NCBI GenBank assembly: GCA_002946415.1
Contig: NJPS01000048.1
Coordinates: forward strand, 310,001-374,000
Origin: Rutstroemia sp. NJR-2017a BVV2
Lineage: Eukaryota; Ascomycota; Leotiomycetes; Helotiales; Rutstroemiaceae
DNA length: 64,000 bases
Direction of reading: 5' to 3'
The translations under genes were made by a program, and so were the position numbers. Positions 35,477 to 47,098 of the stretch are shown in pieces. The stretch's first letter is position 1. Every line of letters begins with the position of its first letter. Below the pieces are notes generated by a model. The model did no database searches, had not been told where the DNA came from, and worked only from the letters and a program-made list of their open reading frames with translations.

Positions 35477-37395
35477 ATGGGGAGGAGGGAATGGAGAGGG
35501 AGGTGGGAGGAGGGGAGAGTCGATCGGTTGGGATGGGACGGATTTGGATTTCTGGGGAGGATGTATAAGAGGGAAGCGGTGCACACGATACGGAGGGAGC
35601 ACGAATACAACAAACATAGACCTTTGGGAGGGGACACGAACCGAGTCTCCTCCACAAATCAACCTATCCAGCTCTCCACCTCATCCAAATCCGACATCAC
35701 ACACCAACCACAATCCACATACATCTTGCGCCCTCTCCATCTTCAACTCCACACAGCAGACACATACATACCCACCCGCCCGTACATGGCATAAACCAGG
35801 CGTTTTATCAGTTTATTTCTTTCTTTCTCTCTTTCTTCATTGCTTCATTTAGAGCTTGGATCCGAGGCAAGAGACAGTTCAACTGGGTGTTTTGATATCA
35901 ATAGGGAGCTGGAGCAGTGGGTAGATCGGACGGACCTTTTTTTTCTTGATTGGTGTATGTAATATTAGGGAATGGAATGGAATGAATATACACATTTCGT
36001 GTTGGCTTGCTGCTGGGTTTTGGACTTGGGGGTGAGAAACGACTGTGTCGGGTCATAAGGTAGCTCGTCTTTGAAGTCGGTGGGTATACTCACTTTCCTG
36101 TTCTCAATGCGCACTTGTATCTGCTTCTAGTCATTGCAGACACGCTTTGAAATTCGTGTAGTTACTGTATCGTTCTCTATCTTTCTCTATGCCCTCTCCA
36201 GTACATTATTCCCCTATCCGCACGCGCGACAGATGATATATACATATCGTTCTTGCGTGCTGAAATTGCTTCACATTATTTTCCTCTACTCCTCTCTATC
36301 CTCGCTGAAGATCCCCGACTACTACCACACCCGAGACCCATATATATATACACAGCTTTCCCATCTTTCCCACTTGGACACGGACGACCGTCTGTCTGTC
36401 TCTTTGGTAGGAAATCGAAAGGTTGGAGATGCGAGTATTTACTGGTTTCCTCTTCTCAAACTCATTGTTCTCCTTTTCAGCGCTTTTTTTCTTCTATTGG
36501 GAGTTTGAGAACTAGACAGCACTTTTGTGGAGGTATTTGATCCGTGGTGGTATTCTGCTTTTTCCTGCGTTTCGTTTTCTGACTGGCTCTGCTTCTCGAA
36601 GATACTTTGGGCTGGATGGGATATACGGAGATAGCGGGATGTGGGGCGAGATGAGATGGGGAAGAGGAGGGGGTTATATGCAGTTTTGGGGGGGATGGGG
36701 GAGAGAGATAGAGGTAGGTAAACGATGAAAATTGATTCTACTCATCTACAATACAACCGATACTATATTACATTACACATACTCACTCATAAATTATGCT
36801 TTCTTCAACGTGAATTCGAAGAACAGAGTTCGGAAAGGGGTAGCGGGAAGTCACAGCTTGATAGAGAGGTATTTAATACATCCTAAACTGCTGCATACAT
36901 ATGTACACGATAGTGATGACTTATTTAGATTTAGATATTGTGATTAAACATTAATATTAAGTATATTTCTAAGATTACACTCGGTGGTTGAATGTCCAGA
37001 GTGGAGATCCATAGCCGTTCATCCTGTGAGGATGATATAGACAAAGACGTCTAATTGAGAGCTCCGGCGTTCTTTCCAGGTGTTTTCGGGAGTTTCAGAT
37101 CCCTCCGAGGCCCGAGGTAAGGGACGATGGTTGTTCGTTCCCAGTGGCTGACGAGTTATTCGTCTTCGCTAGCCTTGACCAAGGCGTGCACCAGTCGTGT
37201 AGGCGTTTGAAGGTGCTAATTGAGCGCTCAGCACTTCATCTGGCCGAGTTGAGTGGATGGTACGGAGACTAGTGAAGAGGTCTTATGTATCTGATTGTTG
37301 AGACTCATCTCCTTGGTGCGAAAAGAACAACTCATTCAAAATTAGCTTGGCTATCGATCACCTGGCTTAAGACTTTTAGATAGGGAATCCGAACC
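35477..37395. other. Intergenic region
   Basis: 1.9 kb with no recognised gene. The first part is the purine-rich 3' flank of the Kre1-like gene. Near 36170-36360 there are pyrimidine-rich and TATATA sequences. Short frames show no domain. Two genes converge on it. Confidence 0.4.
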
Positions 37396-37638
37396 TCATC
37401 CTCTTTCAGACTTGTGCTGCGATTTCTGCTGTGAGTTCTGCTGCGGGCTTTTTTGTGAGTTTTGTTGTGAGTTTTGCTCCGCAGCCATTCTCTGCAGAGC
37501 TTCCATTGCTTCCTTCCACCTATTATCGAATGGTGGACAGCCTTCGGTAACCATGGCCTCCAACCACAAGAGGATGATGTAGTCGTTTTCGAAACCTTCG
37601 CTTGAGTTAAGAGAAAGGTCTGAAGCGGGAGACGACAT
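37396..37638 (-). CDS. Possible small protein with Gln/Ser/Asn repeats
   Basis: 80 codons from the ATG at 37638. The first 50 residues look like a folded domain (SSEGFENDYIILLWLEAMVT, then FDNRWKEAMEALQRMAAE). The C-terminus is made of repeats QQNSQQNSQKSPQQNSQQ. Immediately after the repeats another frame (to 37332) reads KEDEVRIPYLKVLSQVIDSQ, which also looks protein-like. The true C-terminus may therefore be reached by a frame change inside the repeats. No family was recognised. Confidence 0.4.
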   Translation of the reverse strand: MSSPASDLSLNSSEGFENDYIILLWLEAMVTEGCPPFDNRWKEAMEALQRMAAEQNSQQNSQKSPQQNSQQKSQHKSERG

Positions 37639-38992
37639 AGCGGGAGAAGGATGATGCGTATGTCGGTTGGATTCGAAGCGAATTTTTTGGGATAGTATTC
37701 CTCAAGAAAATAAAAACTATTTCGTTGCAAGTCTCTGATGTTTGATGAAGAATTCTAGTCATCAGTGAGACGAAGAAAAATCGGATATAAAAAGGGGTGA
37801 GACCGGTCGCAAGAGACTTTCTGCAAACCCAACCATTAGAGTTGCACGAACTGACTGTGATGTAGATTGCGGTGTCGTCAGTAAATGATAGACTGCCACC
37901 TAAGACATAAAGCTTTCCAATCGTTCATTTGCTGACGTTAGAATTCCGAGGGATGCCCGGAGGTCTTGCATGCGAAAGTAGAAAGTATATTGTCTATCAT
38001 CTCTGAATTTATAGATAACCTTGAAGTGTGGGGAAAATTCCAGAATTTTCGATAAAAGTCAAAAACTTGGAAGATGAGCAAGCATCAACAGCCTCATTCT
38101 TGCTGCAAGGACGACGAAGACGACGGCGGCAAGTGCCGATGACGACAAAAACATTGAATGAAATGCCATTATTGGAGAGACATGTCTTCATGATTACAAA
38201 TGAATGTAGAATTTTTGAGTCAAGTGCTCAGTCTCACTCGTGTTGTTTGCGGAAGCAGGAACCGATCGTCAGTGCTGTAGAACGCACATGTGTGTGTAGA
38301 ACGAACACGAAAAGCAGACGTGTTTTGCCACAAATGATAGCTCATGAACAGTAATGCATTTGCCATCAACTAGTAAGCTTCTCTCAGCTCAACTGCTGTG
38401 AGAAAGTTGTTCCAGGGGCGGACAGTAAGACGAGAGCGATGATGAGGGCACCGTGAATAAGCCCAGTTATAAATTGGGTTTGGGCCAAGAATCAATGCAC
38501 ACTTGCGCGTCAAGTTCTTGTGTCGAAAAGCAACTCATGCTCGTAAGGTGGAGAAACTTCACAAATGAAGCGTCCACTGAGTTTCGCCGTCATCGAGTGG
38601 CTGTTGAGACATTGGCTGTTTGGTGACTTCGGATAGACTGGCATCCGACAGGAATGGCTTTACCATGATACTCCGGAAAAGAAAGCAGAGGATGAAGTGA
38701 GTAAGGATATAAACATATATATATGAACATCTGAAGCAACAGCAATAGTAGATAAAATAGGTGACGTCCGATAATTATATATTTCTTAAGGAGGCAAGAG
38801 ACCTCGAATTCAAGGTGAAATCGCCCTAGTAAGTCGCTTAATTTGCAGAATCATAGTTGTCGCTTTAAGTAATTACGCCATAGCACAGACATTTTCACCC
38901 CGCTGTCCAGTCAATTTCTGCAGACCACACCTACATACAGTAGCTCCCGTACCTTAGTACCATTCGTCTCGTCTCGTTCCCCTTTTCCCAAA
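37639..38992. other. Divergent intergenic region
   Basis: 1.35 kb between a minus-strand small ORF and the + strand sulfoxide reductase. It contains a TATATATATGAA stretch near 38715 and CGTCTC repeats just before the ATG. No gene is seen. Confidence 0.4.
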
Positions 38993-39988
38993 ATGGTAAT
39001 TGCCTCTCTTTCACTATCAGAACCACTGTAACTCACGCCAACCACAGGTTCACGCCGACGCCTCAAACTTTTCCTCCGGCGTCACCAAGGAGGAGGCATA
39101 TAGACAAGTCCTTGAGCAAGCTGAGGCGCTTTTTGATGGACAGAGAAATTGGGTATGCTTTCTCTTGTCTCACACTACCCATCCTCTGCAACTGCCCTTT
39201 CCTCCTCGAATTTTCCCGTTTCAACGATTCACGCTGATTGACTGTGTTAGGTTTGGTATGGGCACCGTCACATCATATGCTCCCCGGAGCGGCAGAGGAG
39301 TTGAAATATTGATACGAATTCAACTGATATAGTAATCTATCAAATACTGCTTCTCTTCTCTGGCATGCGTACAAATCGCTGCCTTCGCCATCCTCGGAGG
39401 TGAACTGGGCTGGTACGTGTCTCGTCCCTATCATCCCCCAACTTTGTCCTGTCCTCCTTCTCCCCCTAAATCCTGTCCCTCAACCTTCAACCATCTTTCT
39501 TACTTCACCCCCAGGTTTCTACACCCTCGACCCATCCTCCCCAACCGACACCCTCATCCTTGGACCCTTCCAAGGAAAAGTCGCCTGTCAAACCATCTCC
39601 TTCGCCCGCGGCGTATGCGGTGCCGCCGCCTCCACCAAGTCAACCCAACTCGTTCCAGACGTTGAGCAATTCCCCGGTCACATTGCTTGCGATGCCGAAT
39701 CTCAGAGGTGTGTAGATCTCCTCCGTCTGTCTTGTGTTCCTTCTTCTAGCTTTGCCCTCGCCTCCTCTCATTTTCACGTTGTGCGTGAGGGGGTAGGCGT
39801 AAGATGTCCTAAGGCACGAAGAGTCGCGTTAACATCCATACAGCGAGATTGTAGTCCCAATTCTTTCAAATGGATCTCTGCAAGCAATTATTGACATTGA
39901 TTGTGCTGTGAAGGGGGGATTTGATGAAGTGGATAAGAAGTGGTTAGAGCAGCTGGCGGATTTGGTGGGCAGGAGTTGTGATTGGTAA
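38993..39988 (+). CDS. Free methionine-(R)-sulfoxide reductase (GAF-domain, fRMsr)
   Basis: Six exons: 38993-38995 (just the ATG), 39048-39152, 39251-39255 (5 nt), 39333-39412, 39515-39707 and 39844-39988; 176 residues. This chain reads MVHADASNF, then RNWVCNLSNTASLLWHAYK, EVNWAGFYTL, KVACQTISFARGVCGAAAS and HIACDAESQSEIVVP, i.e. the GAF fold of fRMsr (yeast YKL069W). Three cysteines at about 89, 99 and 123 have the same spacing (10 and 24) as the redox cysteines 91, 101 and 125 of the yeast enzyme. The enzyme reduces free Met-R-sulfoxide with thioredoxin and protects against oxidative stress. The 5-nt exon is needed to keep frame across NWVCNL. All introns are GT-AG. Confidence 0.93.
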
Positions 39989-40344
39989 GATCAAGATCTA
40001 TTTGAACCGGCATATCATTCTCGGATGGGATAAAATATAGAGAGGTTCTAGAGAAAAAGAATAGAGGATAAGAGGCCAGATGAAGGGTGTTTAGATTTAT
40101 AATTGGTGGTGGCTATAGTCAGCTACCCTAGATTGCTCTGCCTTGTCCATATGTGTTTCTTCGATCCAATGACATCTAAATATGAATCGTTCGTTCCGTG
40201 TTCCTAGTTGAAAATAAAGGTTGGTTGAAGATATGCCAGTTAAGAGCCATGTAAGCTACAACGCAAGAAAGAGCAGGTTCGTGCGTCTACACATCGAGAA
40301 TGGAGATGGCGGCGCAAGATCAAAATACAGAGCATGGTGTGGCT
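39989..40344. other. 3' flank of the sulfoxide reductase gene
   Basis: 356 bp spacer between the sulfoxide reductase gene and the minus-strand kinase-like remnant. No feature was recognised beyond the expected 3' UTR. Confidence 0.4.
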
Positions 40345-40902
40345 AACCCCTTGGTTCTGAGTGACCAGATGGTGGTAGAAGCCCGCCATCTGAGATTTAG
40401 TATAGGTTCAGGAGATCGAAAAATATGAGATCTATGACTCCTCTCCAAGCGCCAGATTTGTAGGATTTACAAGACATGCATATTCGCAATCTCCGAGCTT
40501 AATATCAGAGAACCGAATATTTAAGTCAAAGTTGCTATGGTTGATGAGGCTATTATCTGGCTTAATATCTAGAGTGTTGTTAGAAGCTGTCAGTGCCAAC
40601 CTATGGGACCGGTTGAGGCAAATAGAAATGGCGGTCTTGAAATGCTTTTGTAGTTGCTGGGTTATTGTATAGGTTCTACAGCCTCCCTCAATATGCCACC
40701 CGATCTCAAGGGCAGCCGTAACCCGAATGTATGGTCCAAAGTTCCATATATTCGACTTGGGAGATAGCGCAAAGCCCATTCTTATGGACAGCTGGACATG
40801 GGTCGCCTTGAGCCTGCGGCGAAAAATCACAAGCACAGAAAAATGATAGCACAGAGATTTGAGAGTGTACAAGGTATAGTATTGATCATGTCTATCAAAC
40901 AC
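40345..40902 (-). pseudogene. Decayed protein-kinase-like gene fragment
   Basis: Minus strand. The frame from 40902 contains LDIKPDNSLINHSNFDLNIR, then FSDIKLGDCEYACLVNP and ALGEE before a stop at 40432. These match the catalytic loop (DIKPDN) and metal-loop region (FSDIKLGDCGD...) of a large fungal kinase family. Just past the stop, another frame (about 40433 down to 40345) continues with HIFRSPEPILNLRW and TIWSLRTKG, the next conserved block (FRSPEAMLNLRWG, TDIWSLG) of the same family. The break is therefore a frameshift in a once continuous kinase domain. The N-lobe (glycine loop, VAIK lysine) and the C-terminal half are not found. It starts only 60 bp after the eL22 stop on the same strand. 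Most likely a pseudogene. Confidence 0.72.
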
Positions 40903-40962
40903 TAATATCAGCCCTCATGGCATTAACGCCGTGGTATTTTTTCATTTGATAGATCCGAACAT

Positions 40963-41544
40963 CTATTCATCATCATCCTCAGCCTCCTCACCGACAACGT
41001 TGAAGAACTTCAATTCCATCTTGCCGTGAGCGTCAGAGACAACACGAAGCCAATCTCTCAATTGCTTCTTCTTGAGGTACTTCTTGGTCCTGTTGCGCCA
41101 ATCATTAGCTACCCATTCATTCTGCAGCATCGTAGATCATATACTTACAAGTACTTCATGTAGTGGGTGGAGTGCGACGCGGAGGTAGTGATCTTAACGA
41201 TATCTCCCTCACGGCTGACGGTGACCACAGATCCGAAGTTACCCTTCAATCCATCGACCTTGATAGCGCTTTGAATGAACTCTTGGAAGTTGGCGGTATC
41301 GAAGATCTTGTCGTTGGCCGGTTGCTTGCAGTCGATGGTGTACTATCGCATTCATCAGTTTGCGCTCTCTCAGAACATATGATAAGAGTTTGAACGTACA
41401 ACTTTCTTCTGGGCAACCTTTCCCTTGGCGGTCTTTGCCTATTCGAAAAACATTTTAGCCTACTGTATCACGCCGTAACCTTCCTTTGAATTGGAGGCAG
41501 GCCAACAGCAAAGCGGTTCATGTTATACATACTTTTGGAGGCAT
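40963..41544 (-). CDS. RPL22: 60S ribosomal protein eL22
   Basis: Minus strand, four exons: 41533-41544, 41400-41438, 41149-41342 and 40963-41089, 123 residues. It reads MPPKAKTAKGKVAQKKVYTI, then DCKQPANDKIFDTANFQEFI, SAIKVDGLKGNFGSVVTVSR, SHSTHYMKYLTKKYLKKKQL and ends in an acidic GEEAEDDDE tail, as in eL22. The first exon codes for only four residues (MPPK), a common layout in fungal ribosomal protein genes. The protein sits on the large subunit near the exit tunnel. The start lies 457 bp from the divergent ankyrin-CorA gene, so both may share a promoter region. Confidence 0.97.
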
Positions 41545-42001
41545 CTTGAAGGATTATTGTGTGTTGTCGCAAAGAAATGGTTATCCTACGACGTCGATCG
41601 ATTGACTTGATGGTTGACGGGTTTTAAGAGGAAGTTCGAAAAGAATATTTTCTTGTGTGCATGCCAAGAGTTCAGACTCGCCAATTCCAGGTCTAGGCCT
41701 AAATCATTTTAGCATGACCAGCCACAAGCTGAAAGAGCCGCCTCGATTTCAAGGCGTTACTACCAAAAATCTAGAATAGGAATTATTAACTTGTTCACTT
41801 TTCGTCTTACGTTCTTTTTATATATTTTAGGGTTTATTTGCTGTAGAAAATCTCTCTGTTTAAATGAAAATTACCGCATTTGGTCATCTGCAGAACTTCT
41901 CGGTTACACAATGGAACACCTCAGTGAGAAAAAGATTGCGCTCCGTAATCTTCATGCAACATCCAGCATAACTTGCGGTGAATTTCACTCTATAATCAAA
42001 C
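41545..42001. promoter_or_regulatory. Divergent promoter of RPL22 and the ankyrin-CorA gene
   Basis: 457 bp between two divergent start codons. No classical TATA box next to either start and no repeat were noted. Role as a promoter is inferred from position only. Confidence 0.45.
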
Positions 42002-45000
42002 ATGGACATACAGAGAGCTAAGAATGATGGCGACTCTGTCCAGTACCCAGATAGTGATGATCAGAAGTCTCTCAGTGACATACAGAGCTCTAAGAATGAG
42101 GGTGGCGCCATCCAGAACTCAGACAGTCATGACCAGAAGCCTCTTGATGATAGGCGGTCCCAAGACGAACGTCATGTTCACTTTACCTCGCCTAGCCTGA
42201 TCGAGGCTGTCCGAGATGGTGATGGAAATGCCGTGAGGCGCATGTTCCGGGAAGGTGCCAATCCGAATATCCAAACTTCTGATGGACAGACGGCACTTCA
42301 TATATCGATCAAAAATCAGGATATGGATATGATGTATTTCCTTCTCGAACAAGGTGCCAACACGGAATTAGCCAATCATGATGGTGCAAAAGCTTTGTAT
42401 CTGGCATCGGAATATGGTATACACAATATTGTCAATCTTCTATTACAATACGGTGCTGATTGTGAATCCTTCAATTCGACAACTAAGCGCACAGCGTTCC
42501 ATAAGGCGATCGAGAACGGCCATATTGACGTTGCCAGAGCTCTGCTTGATGCTGGAGCCGATCTTGATGCTATGATTTCCGATGGGGAAACCGTCTTGTT
42601 TAGTGCAGTTAGGCGTGGAAATGAAGATGCTGTGGACTTCTTGCTGCGAAATGGCGCGAATAAGAGAATTCGTGATGATGAGGGTCAAATACATCTGGCA
42701 GAAGATTTTGCCAGTGAAGGGACTCCGATGATGGATCTGTTGCAATCAGATCCATTGATTCAAGGTCCATCTATCGTCGGTCCCAAACCAAACTCAAAAG
42801 TACCGTTCGTCGCACTATCCCTTCCAGCAGATCAGGTGGACAAAACGAATGCTTGCTACGGTTTTGAAGGTACCATAATCGATTTCTTTATTGGAGAGAC
42901 AGAACAGAGGATTCAGAAGACAGTCTCTATTTACGAAATGCTTTATGGTAAAGGACCAGAAGCTATCATGAACACAGCAAAGGGAGAAAAGTTGGAAAAC
43001 CAGAAACGTAATTTGAGGTGGTACCATTTACCTGCAAACAATGTAGGATACTGCTCTTTGAATATCCATCCGATGTATATTCCGAGTCATATGACTTATC
43101 TCCATTCTGACTACATTTTAGATCGAATGGGTTGAAGTACGAGCCCTATTCTTCTTAACTTCTGGTCAATAGGTATCGTCGTACAGATGAATATCTGTTT
43201 GATGGTCTGAATTCTTGAACATAACTAACCATTCGGGAAGATTCTTGCCCGTCGGCATTTTGGCGAGCAAGATTCTGGAGGGATCATTTTGAGCGACGAT
43301 GCCATATCCAAACTTGCCTTGACCAACTCTAAGGGTCAGCAATATCGAACAACGACAGCCCAATCTTCATTTATGAGACCACATTGCCAAAGAGTCGAGG
43401 TATAATCTTCCATTTTGCGGACTTTTGTTCTTCAGCTGACGAAAATTGGGAAGGTGGCTTTAAGTCCATTCGATGAGGAAGCTGGAACAGAGCATACCAT
43501 GCTCTTCGTAAGACCCGAAGTTTCCTCTTCGTTGGGTAACCAAGCTAATTATTTTACATATTCCGTTTTTACACTTTGATACCTATAGTGGGTATGAAAG
43601 AATGTCCAACGCTATCGCAAAGAAAAGAGTGCAGGCACCGCATGAAAGAAGTGACCCAAGATCTCGCAGGTCGAAGGTGAAAACCAACACCAGGTTATCG
43701 GATTACATCACGCCAACCCCCATACCATCACCCAACGTAAAGACCAAGGAGGCCTCTGAGGATGGTGATACATCATCTAATACAAACTCTCGGAAGCCCA
43801 CCACAGCTTTCAAACGGATTCTGGGCAACAATCTCAATCTCAGTTTTCGTGAGCTACGAGGTAAATTGAGGTTGAAATCACAACCAAAGGACAACTTGGA
43901 CTCACCACCCTCGTCGATACCTTGTAACGACCTTGAAAAGGGGGACGGCGTACGGACCGATAAGGACACGCAGAAAGCATTGGAGGAAGATACAGAAAGG
44001 TCAGGTTGGAAAGGTAACGGGATTGAAGTCGAGGAAAATAAGACGAATAACTTACAAGGAGCGGTTGAAGCGTCGGAGGAGGAAGCAGTCGAGGTAGTTG
44101 GCGAGGAGAAGCACAGGTCTGCAATGAAGACCAAGTTTCCAGGAAGTGTGAATTCTGCAACAAATCTCTCCATAAGCATTGATCCAAACAATGAACATGC
44201 AGGGAGAGCACTAGACAGCCATCAAATCGCAATAGCTGGCCAAGATCCTCATGATATACTTTTACCGACCACATCCCCAGCTACGAACGAGCACGTGCCG
44301 ATCACAACCACGATGCATGAATCTACCATAAACTCGGCCTTGGTCATGCGTAGTAGGCGACATGGAGAAGAAAGCACCAACATCGAGCCTGCTACAATCC
44401 AAGATTTTACTGGAATGAATACTGAGAGCGTGACCAAGCGAAATGGAAAATCGATTGGTGCCGACGAAACAAATGCGACTAGAGTACTGGATGCATCCTC
44501 GGAAACAGCCCTATCCACGAAAGGAAAACCTGAGGACAAACCCAGGGCTCGAAAGCCCCGCATACCGTTGGATAAAGTCGACGAGGCTCTCGTAAATGCA
44601 TATTTGATTCCACACAATCCAGGAGAGGCACCTCTTCAAATCCGAAGAACATTGGATCAATACTTCTACACCCATCTCTCAAACACATCGCAGAGGGATA
44701 GTGATCAAGTAGTATATCGTTATATGCGAGATTATATGCGAGATAGAACTTTCTGTGAGCCGAAGATTTTCATGGTAGACCAACTTTGGCTTTGGGTTCT
44801 CAGCCATGGTATGTGTCCCTACCATTACCCAATGTGAAATCAGTTGCTAAATCTCTTTAGACACAGTCATAAGCTGTTGCCCCCAGCGTTGGGATATTTG
44901 GCAGACTGACCTCACTCAACGCGTGTCTCAATCAGCGCCGTCACGACCAGCATCACCACCACCAATTCCTCCTCCACCAAGGCGTCATTCGCATGCCTTA

Positions 45001-46819
45001 GGAAAACAGTCCATTAAATCATCATCTGCACCCCCTATAACTCCTTCTGAAGTCCCCCCACCACGACCTGAGACCCTTTCTAGACCATCTGACTTTGAAC
45101 CCACCTCCGCAGGAGTGAACGCTTCCGGTGGGCAGCCTTCTCGCGTCTCAAAAGCTGAACGCCCCCCTAAGGAGACCAGTACAATGAATGAGCCAAAGTC
45201 TCACGACAGAAATACTAACAAGGCCAAGAAGAAGGTTGAGCCTAGTAGTGGTATGCTCGAATGGATGGCAGGAAAATCGATGAAAGGTGGTCGATCCAAA
45301 TCAAGGCGTCCCCAAGACGTTGCTCAAGTGGGTACCGTCGATCGTCTGCGTACTCAGTTCGATAGAAGTTTCAATAGCCCGGCTTCGTCGACTGCAGAGA
45401 AGAGACAGCGCCTAGCACTCCTCCGTCAGGATCCTTTGAATGTTCATCAAAAAGTCCTCAAATACCTGCAAAGCCCAATGCGGCGTCCTATAACATCAAT
45501 TTATGACGTGGCAAGCCTTGTAGTACACTCATGTATAAATGTATTTGATCAGTATCAAGTACCAGATGAATTCCAGTTCTTCGATTTCTTCGAACGGTCC
45601 ATCGGCGTTGTGGTAAGTAGAGTCATCTACTTCTCATCATCAATAATAGTATTATACTCATACTTACTCGCAGATTGACAAAGAAGCGCATTGCTTTCGG
45701 AAATTCTCAAATGATCTTGCTCGTGCAGAAAATAGTCTCAATCCCGTGAACACGGAGTCTGATACTCTATTCAGCATTATAGAAGAAACTCGGCTGTTGG
45801 TTGAGATTCGGGATATCCGAGATGAGCTGGGAATCCTCCAAATGATTCTCAGTGATCAATTGAAGCCAGTCAAAGAATTTGAGGAGATTGTGAATGGACT
45901 CACAGACCTTAGGACTAGCTTAACGAATGGCAAAGCCCCAAATATGGTGATAGAAAGTCATTTATCCCGGGTTGAGAAGATGGAAAAGTTGGCCGAGAAG
46001 ACCTATCAATCAGTACGTATATTGAGTTTGAATTGTGGATCTAATATTAATTATATCAGCTCAATCATCTTCTAGATTTGAAACAAAAACAAGCAAATGT
46101 TTCCGAGGCGCTGTCATCCCGCAAGCAGATGGAGAGCTCGGCCCAGCAAGCCCGAGCTGCAAATGCTCTTGCAGAGAATAGTTATAAACAAACAGTCACT
46201 GCCAATGAACAGGCCGCCGAGAGTGTTCGGCAAGGCAAAACTGTTCTTGTGTTTACAGTGATCACAATTATCTTTGTAAGCCAATCTAGTCAATTGAAGA
46301 AAGGGAGAGACACTGACGTGTATAGCTTCCGTTATCTTTCATGGCGGCATTCTTTGCGATAAATATCGACGTTTTTCCATTCAACGCCGATGGGAAGCTG
46401 CCATTAGGTTATGTGTTGAAGTATTTGCGTAAGAAAATATATCATTTACATCCGTCATTCATACCACCAACTGTATAAGCTAACTCAATCTCCTCAACAA
46501 CATAGTAAGCATCTCCGGTGCTATCTCTATTCCCTTCATTCTAGTCGCTCTGAATCAAGATCGAATCGCCGCCTTCTTAAAAGCATACGGTAGAACTATG
46601 TTGCCGGGAACATTGGTCTTCGCGCTCTTGGTTGTGACAATTCTACTTTCGGTGGTCTGGACTCGAGGTCTAACAACAGGTGTGAAAGCTGCAGTGACGG
46701 TTTTTATTGTTTTGACATTTATTGTTGGCATGGCTGGTCGTGGCATTTATTGGATGATACAATCGGCGCGGGGTTATGAAAGTTCAAGTGCTGAGAGTAG
46801 CTCTTTGACATCATCTTGA
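42002..46819 (+). CDS. Ankyrin-repeat protein with CorA-like membrane domain
   Basis: Proposed ten exons: 42002-43042, 43123-43137, 43241-43399, 43436-43507, 43545-44808, 44861-45612, 45674-46012, 46060-46275, 46326-46428 and 46506-46819. The sum is 4,275 nt, 1,424 residues, in frame. Residues about 60-230 are ankyrin repeats (DGQTALHISIKNQDMDMMYF, NGHIDVARALLDAGADL). Motifs of the fungal ankyrin-CorA family then follow in order: RWYHLPANN|IEWVE, FMRPHCQRVE, IPFLHFDTYSGYERMSNAI, LQIRRTLDQYFYTHL, FMVDQLWLWVLSHDTVISCC and KQKQANVSEALSSRKQ. The end has TM helices starting TVLVFTVITIIFLPLSFMAA. A long low-complexity insert sits between IPFLHF and RRTLDQ, and another (Pro/Ser-rich) after CCPQRW. 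The CorA GxN motif is not obvious, so Mg2+ transport is uncertain. The 15-nt exon and the 37-bp intron 43508-43544 are the weakest parts; the gene could be split by annotators near 43.1-43.6 kb. Confidence 0.8.
42005..42148 (+). repeat. 72-bp tandem duplication at the N-terminus of the ankyrin-CorA gene
   Basis: Two head-to-tail 72-bp units encode related 24-residue segments, DIQRAKNDGDSVQYPDSDDQ... and DIQSSKNEGGAIQNSDSHDQ.... They keep frame and differ at many sites, so the duplication is old. Confidence 0.8.
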
Positions 46820-47098
46820 GATTAAGTATTCAATATATAATTAAACACTTTAAAAAAAGACTTATTTGAGTAAACTAGTTATTTGGCTTTTATATACTTG
46901 ATTCTACATCTTTTGGCTGAGATCGGAGGTGCGGGGAAGTAGACCGATTATGCAGTGCTACTCAAGTACGATACGAGTAAAGTGAGTCAGCTGTAAGCTG
47001 AGCGGAGAGCCAACGACCGGCGATAGTTCATATGTATTTATTCATCTATCTATCAATACATTCAAAGCTTGAAGTAAGGTTTGAACAAACTAGCCAGT

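Noticed and set aside
43166..43363. Minus-strand frame with GQGKFG, resembling a kinase glycine loop
   Set aside because: The + strand here encodes an exon of the ankyrin-CorA gene (ILARRHFGEQ...MRPHCQRVE), so the minus frame is a shadow.
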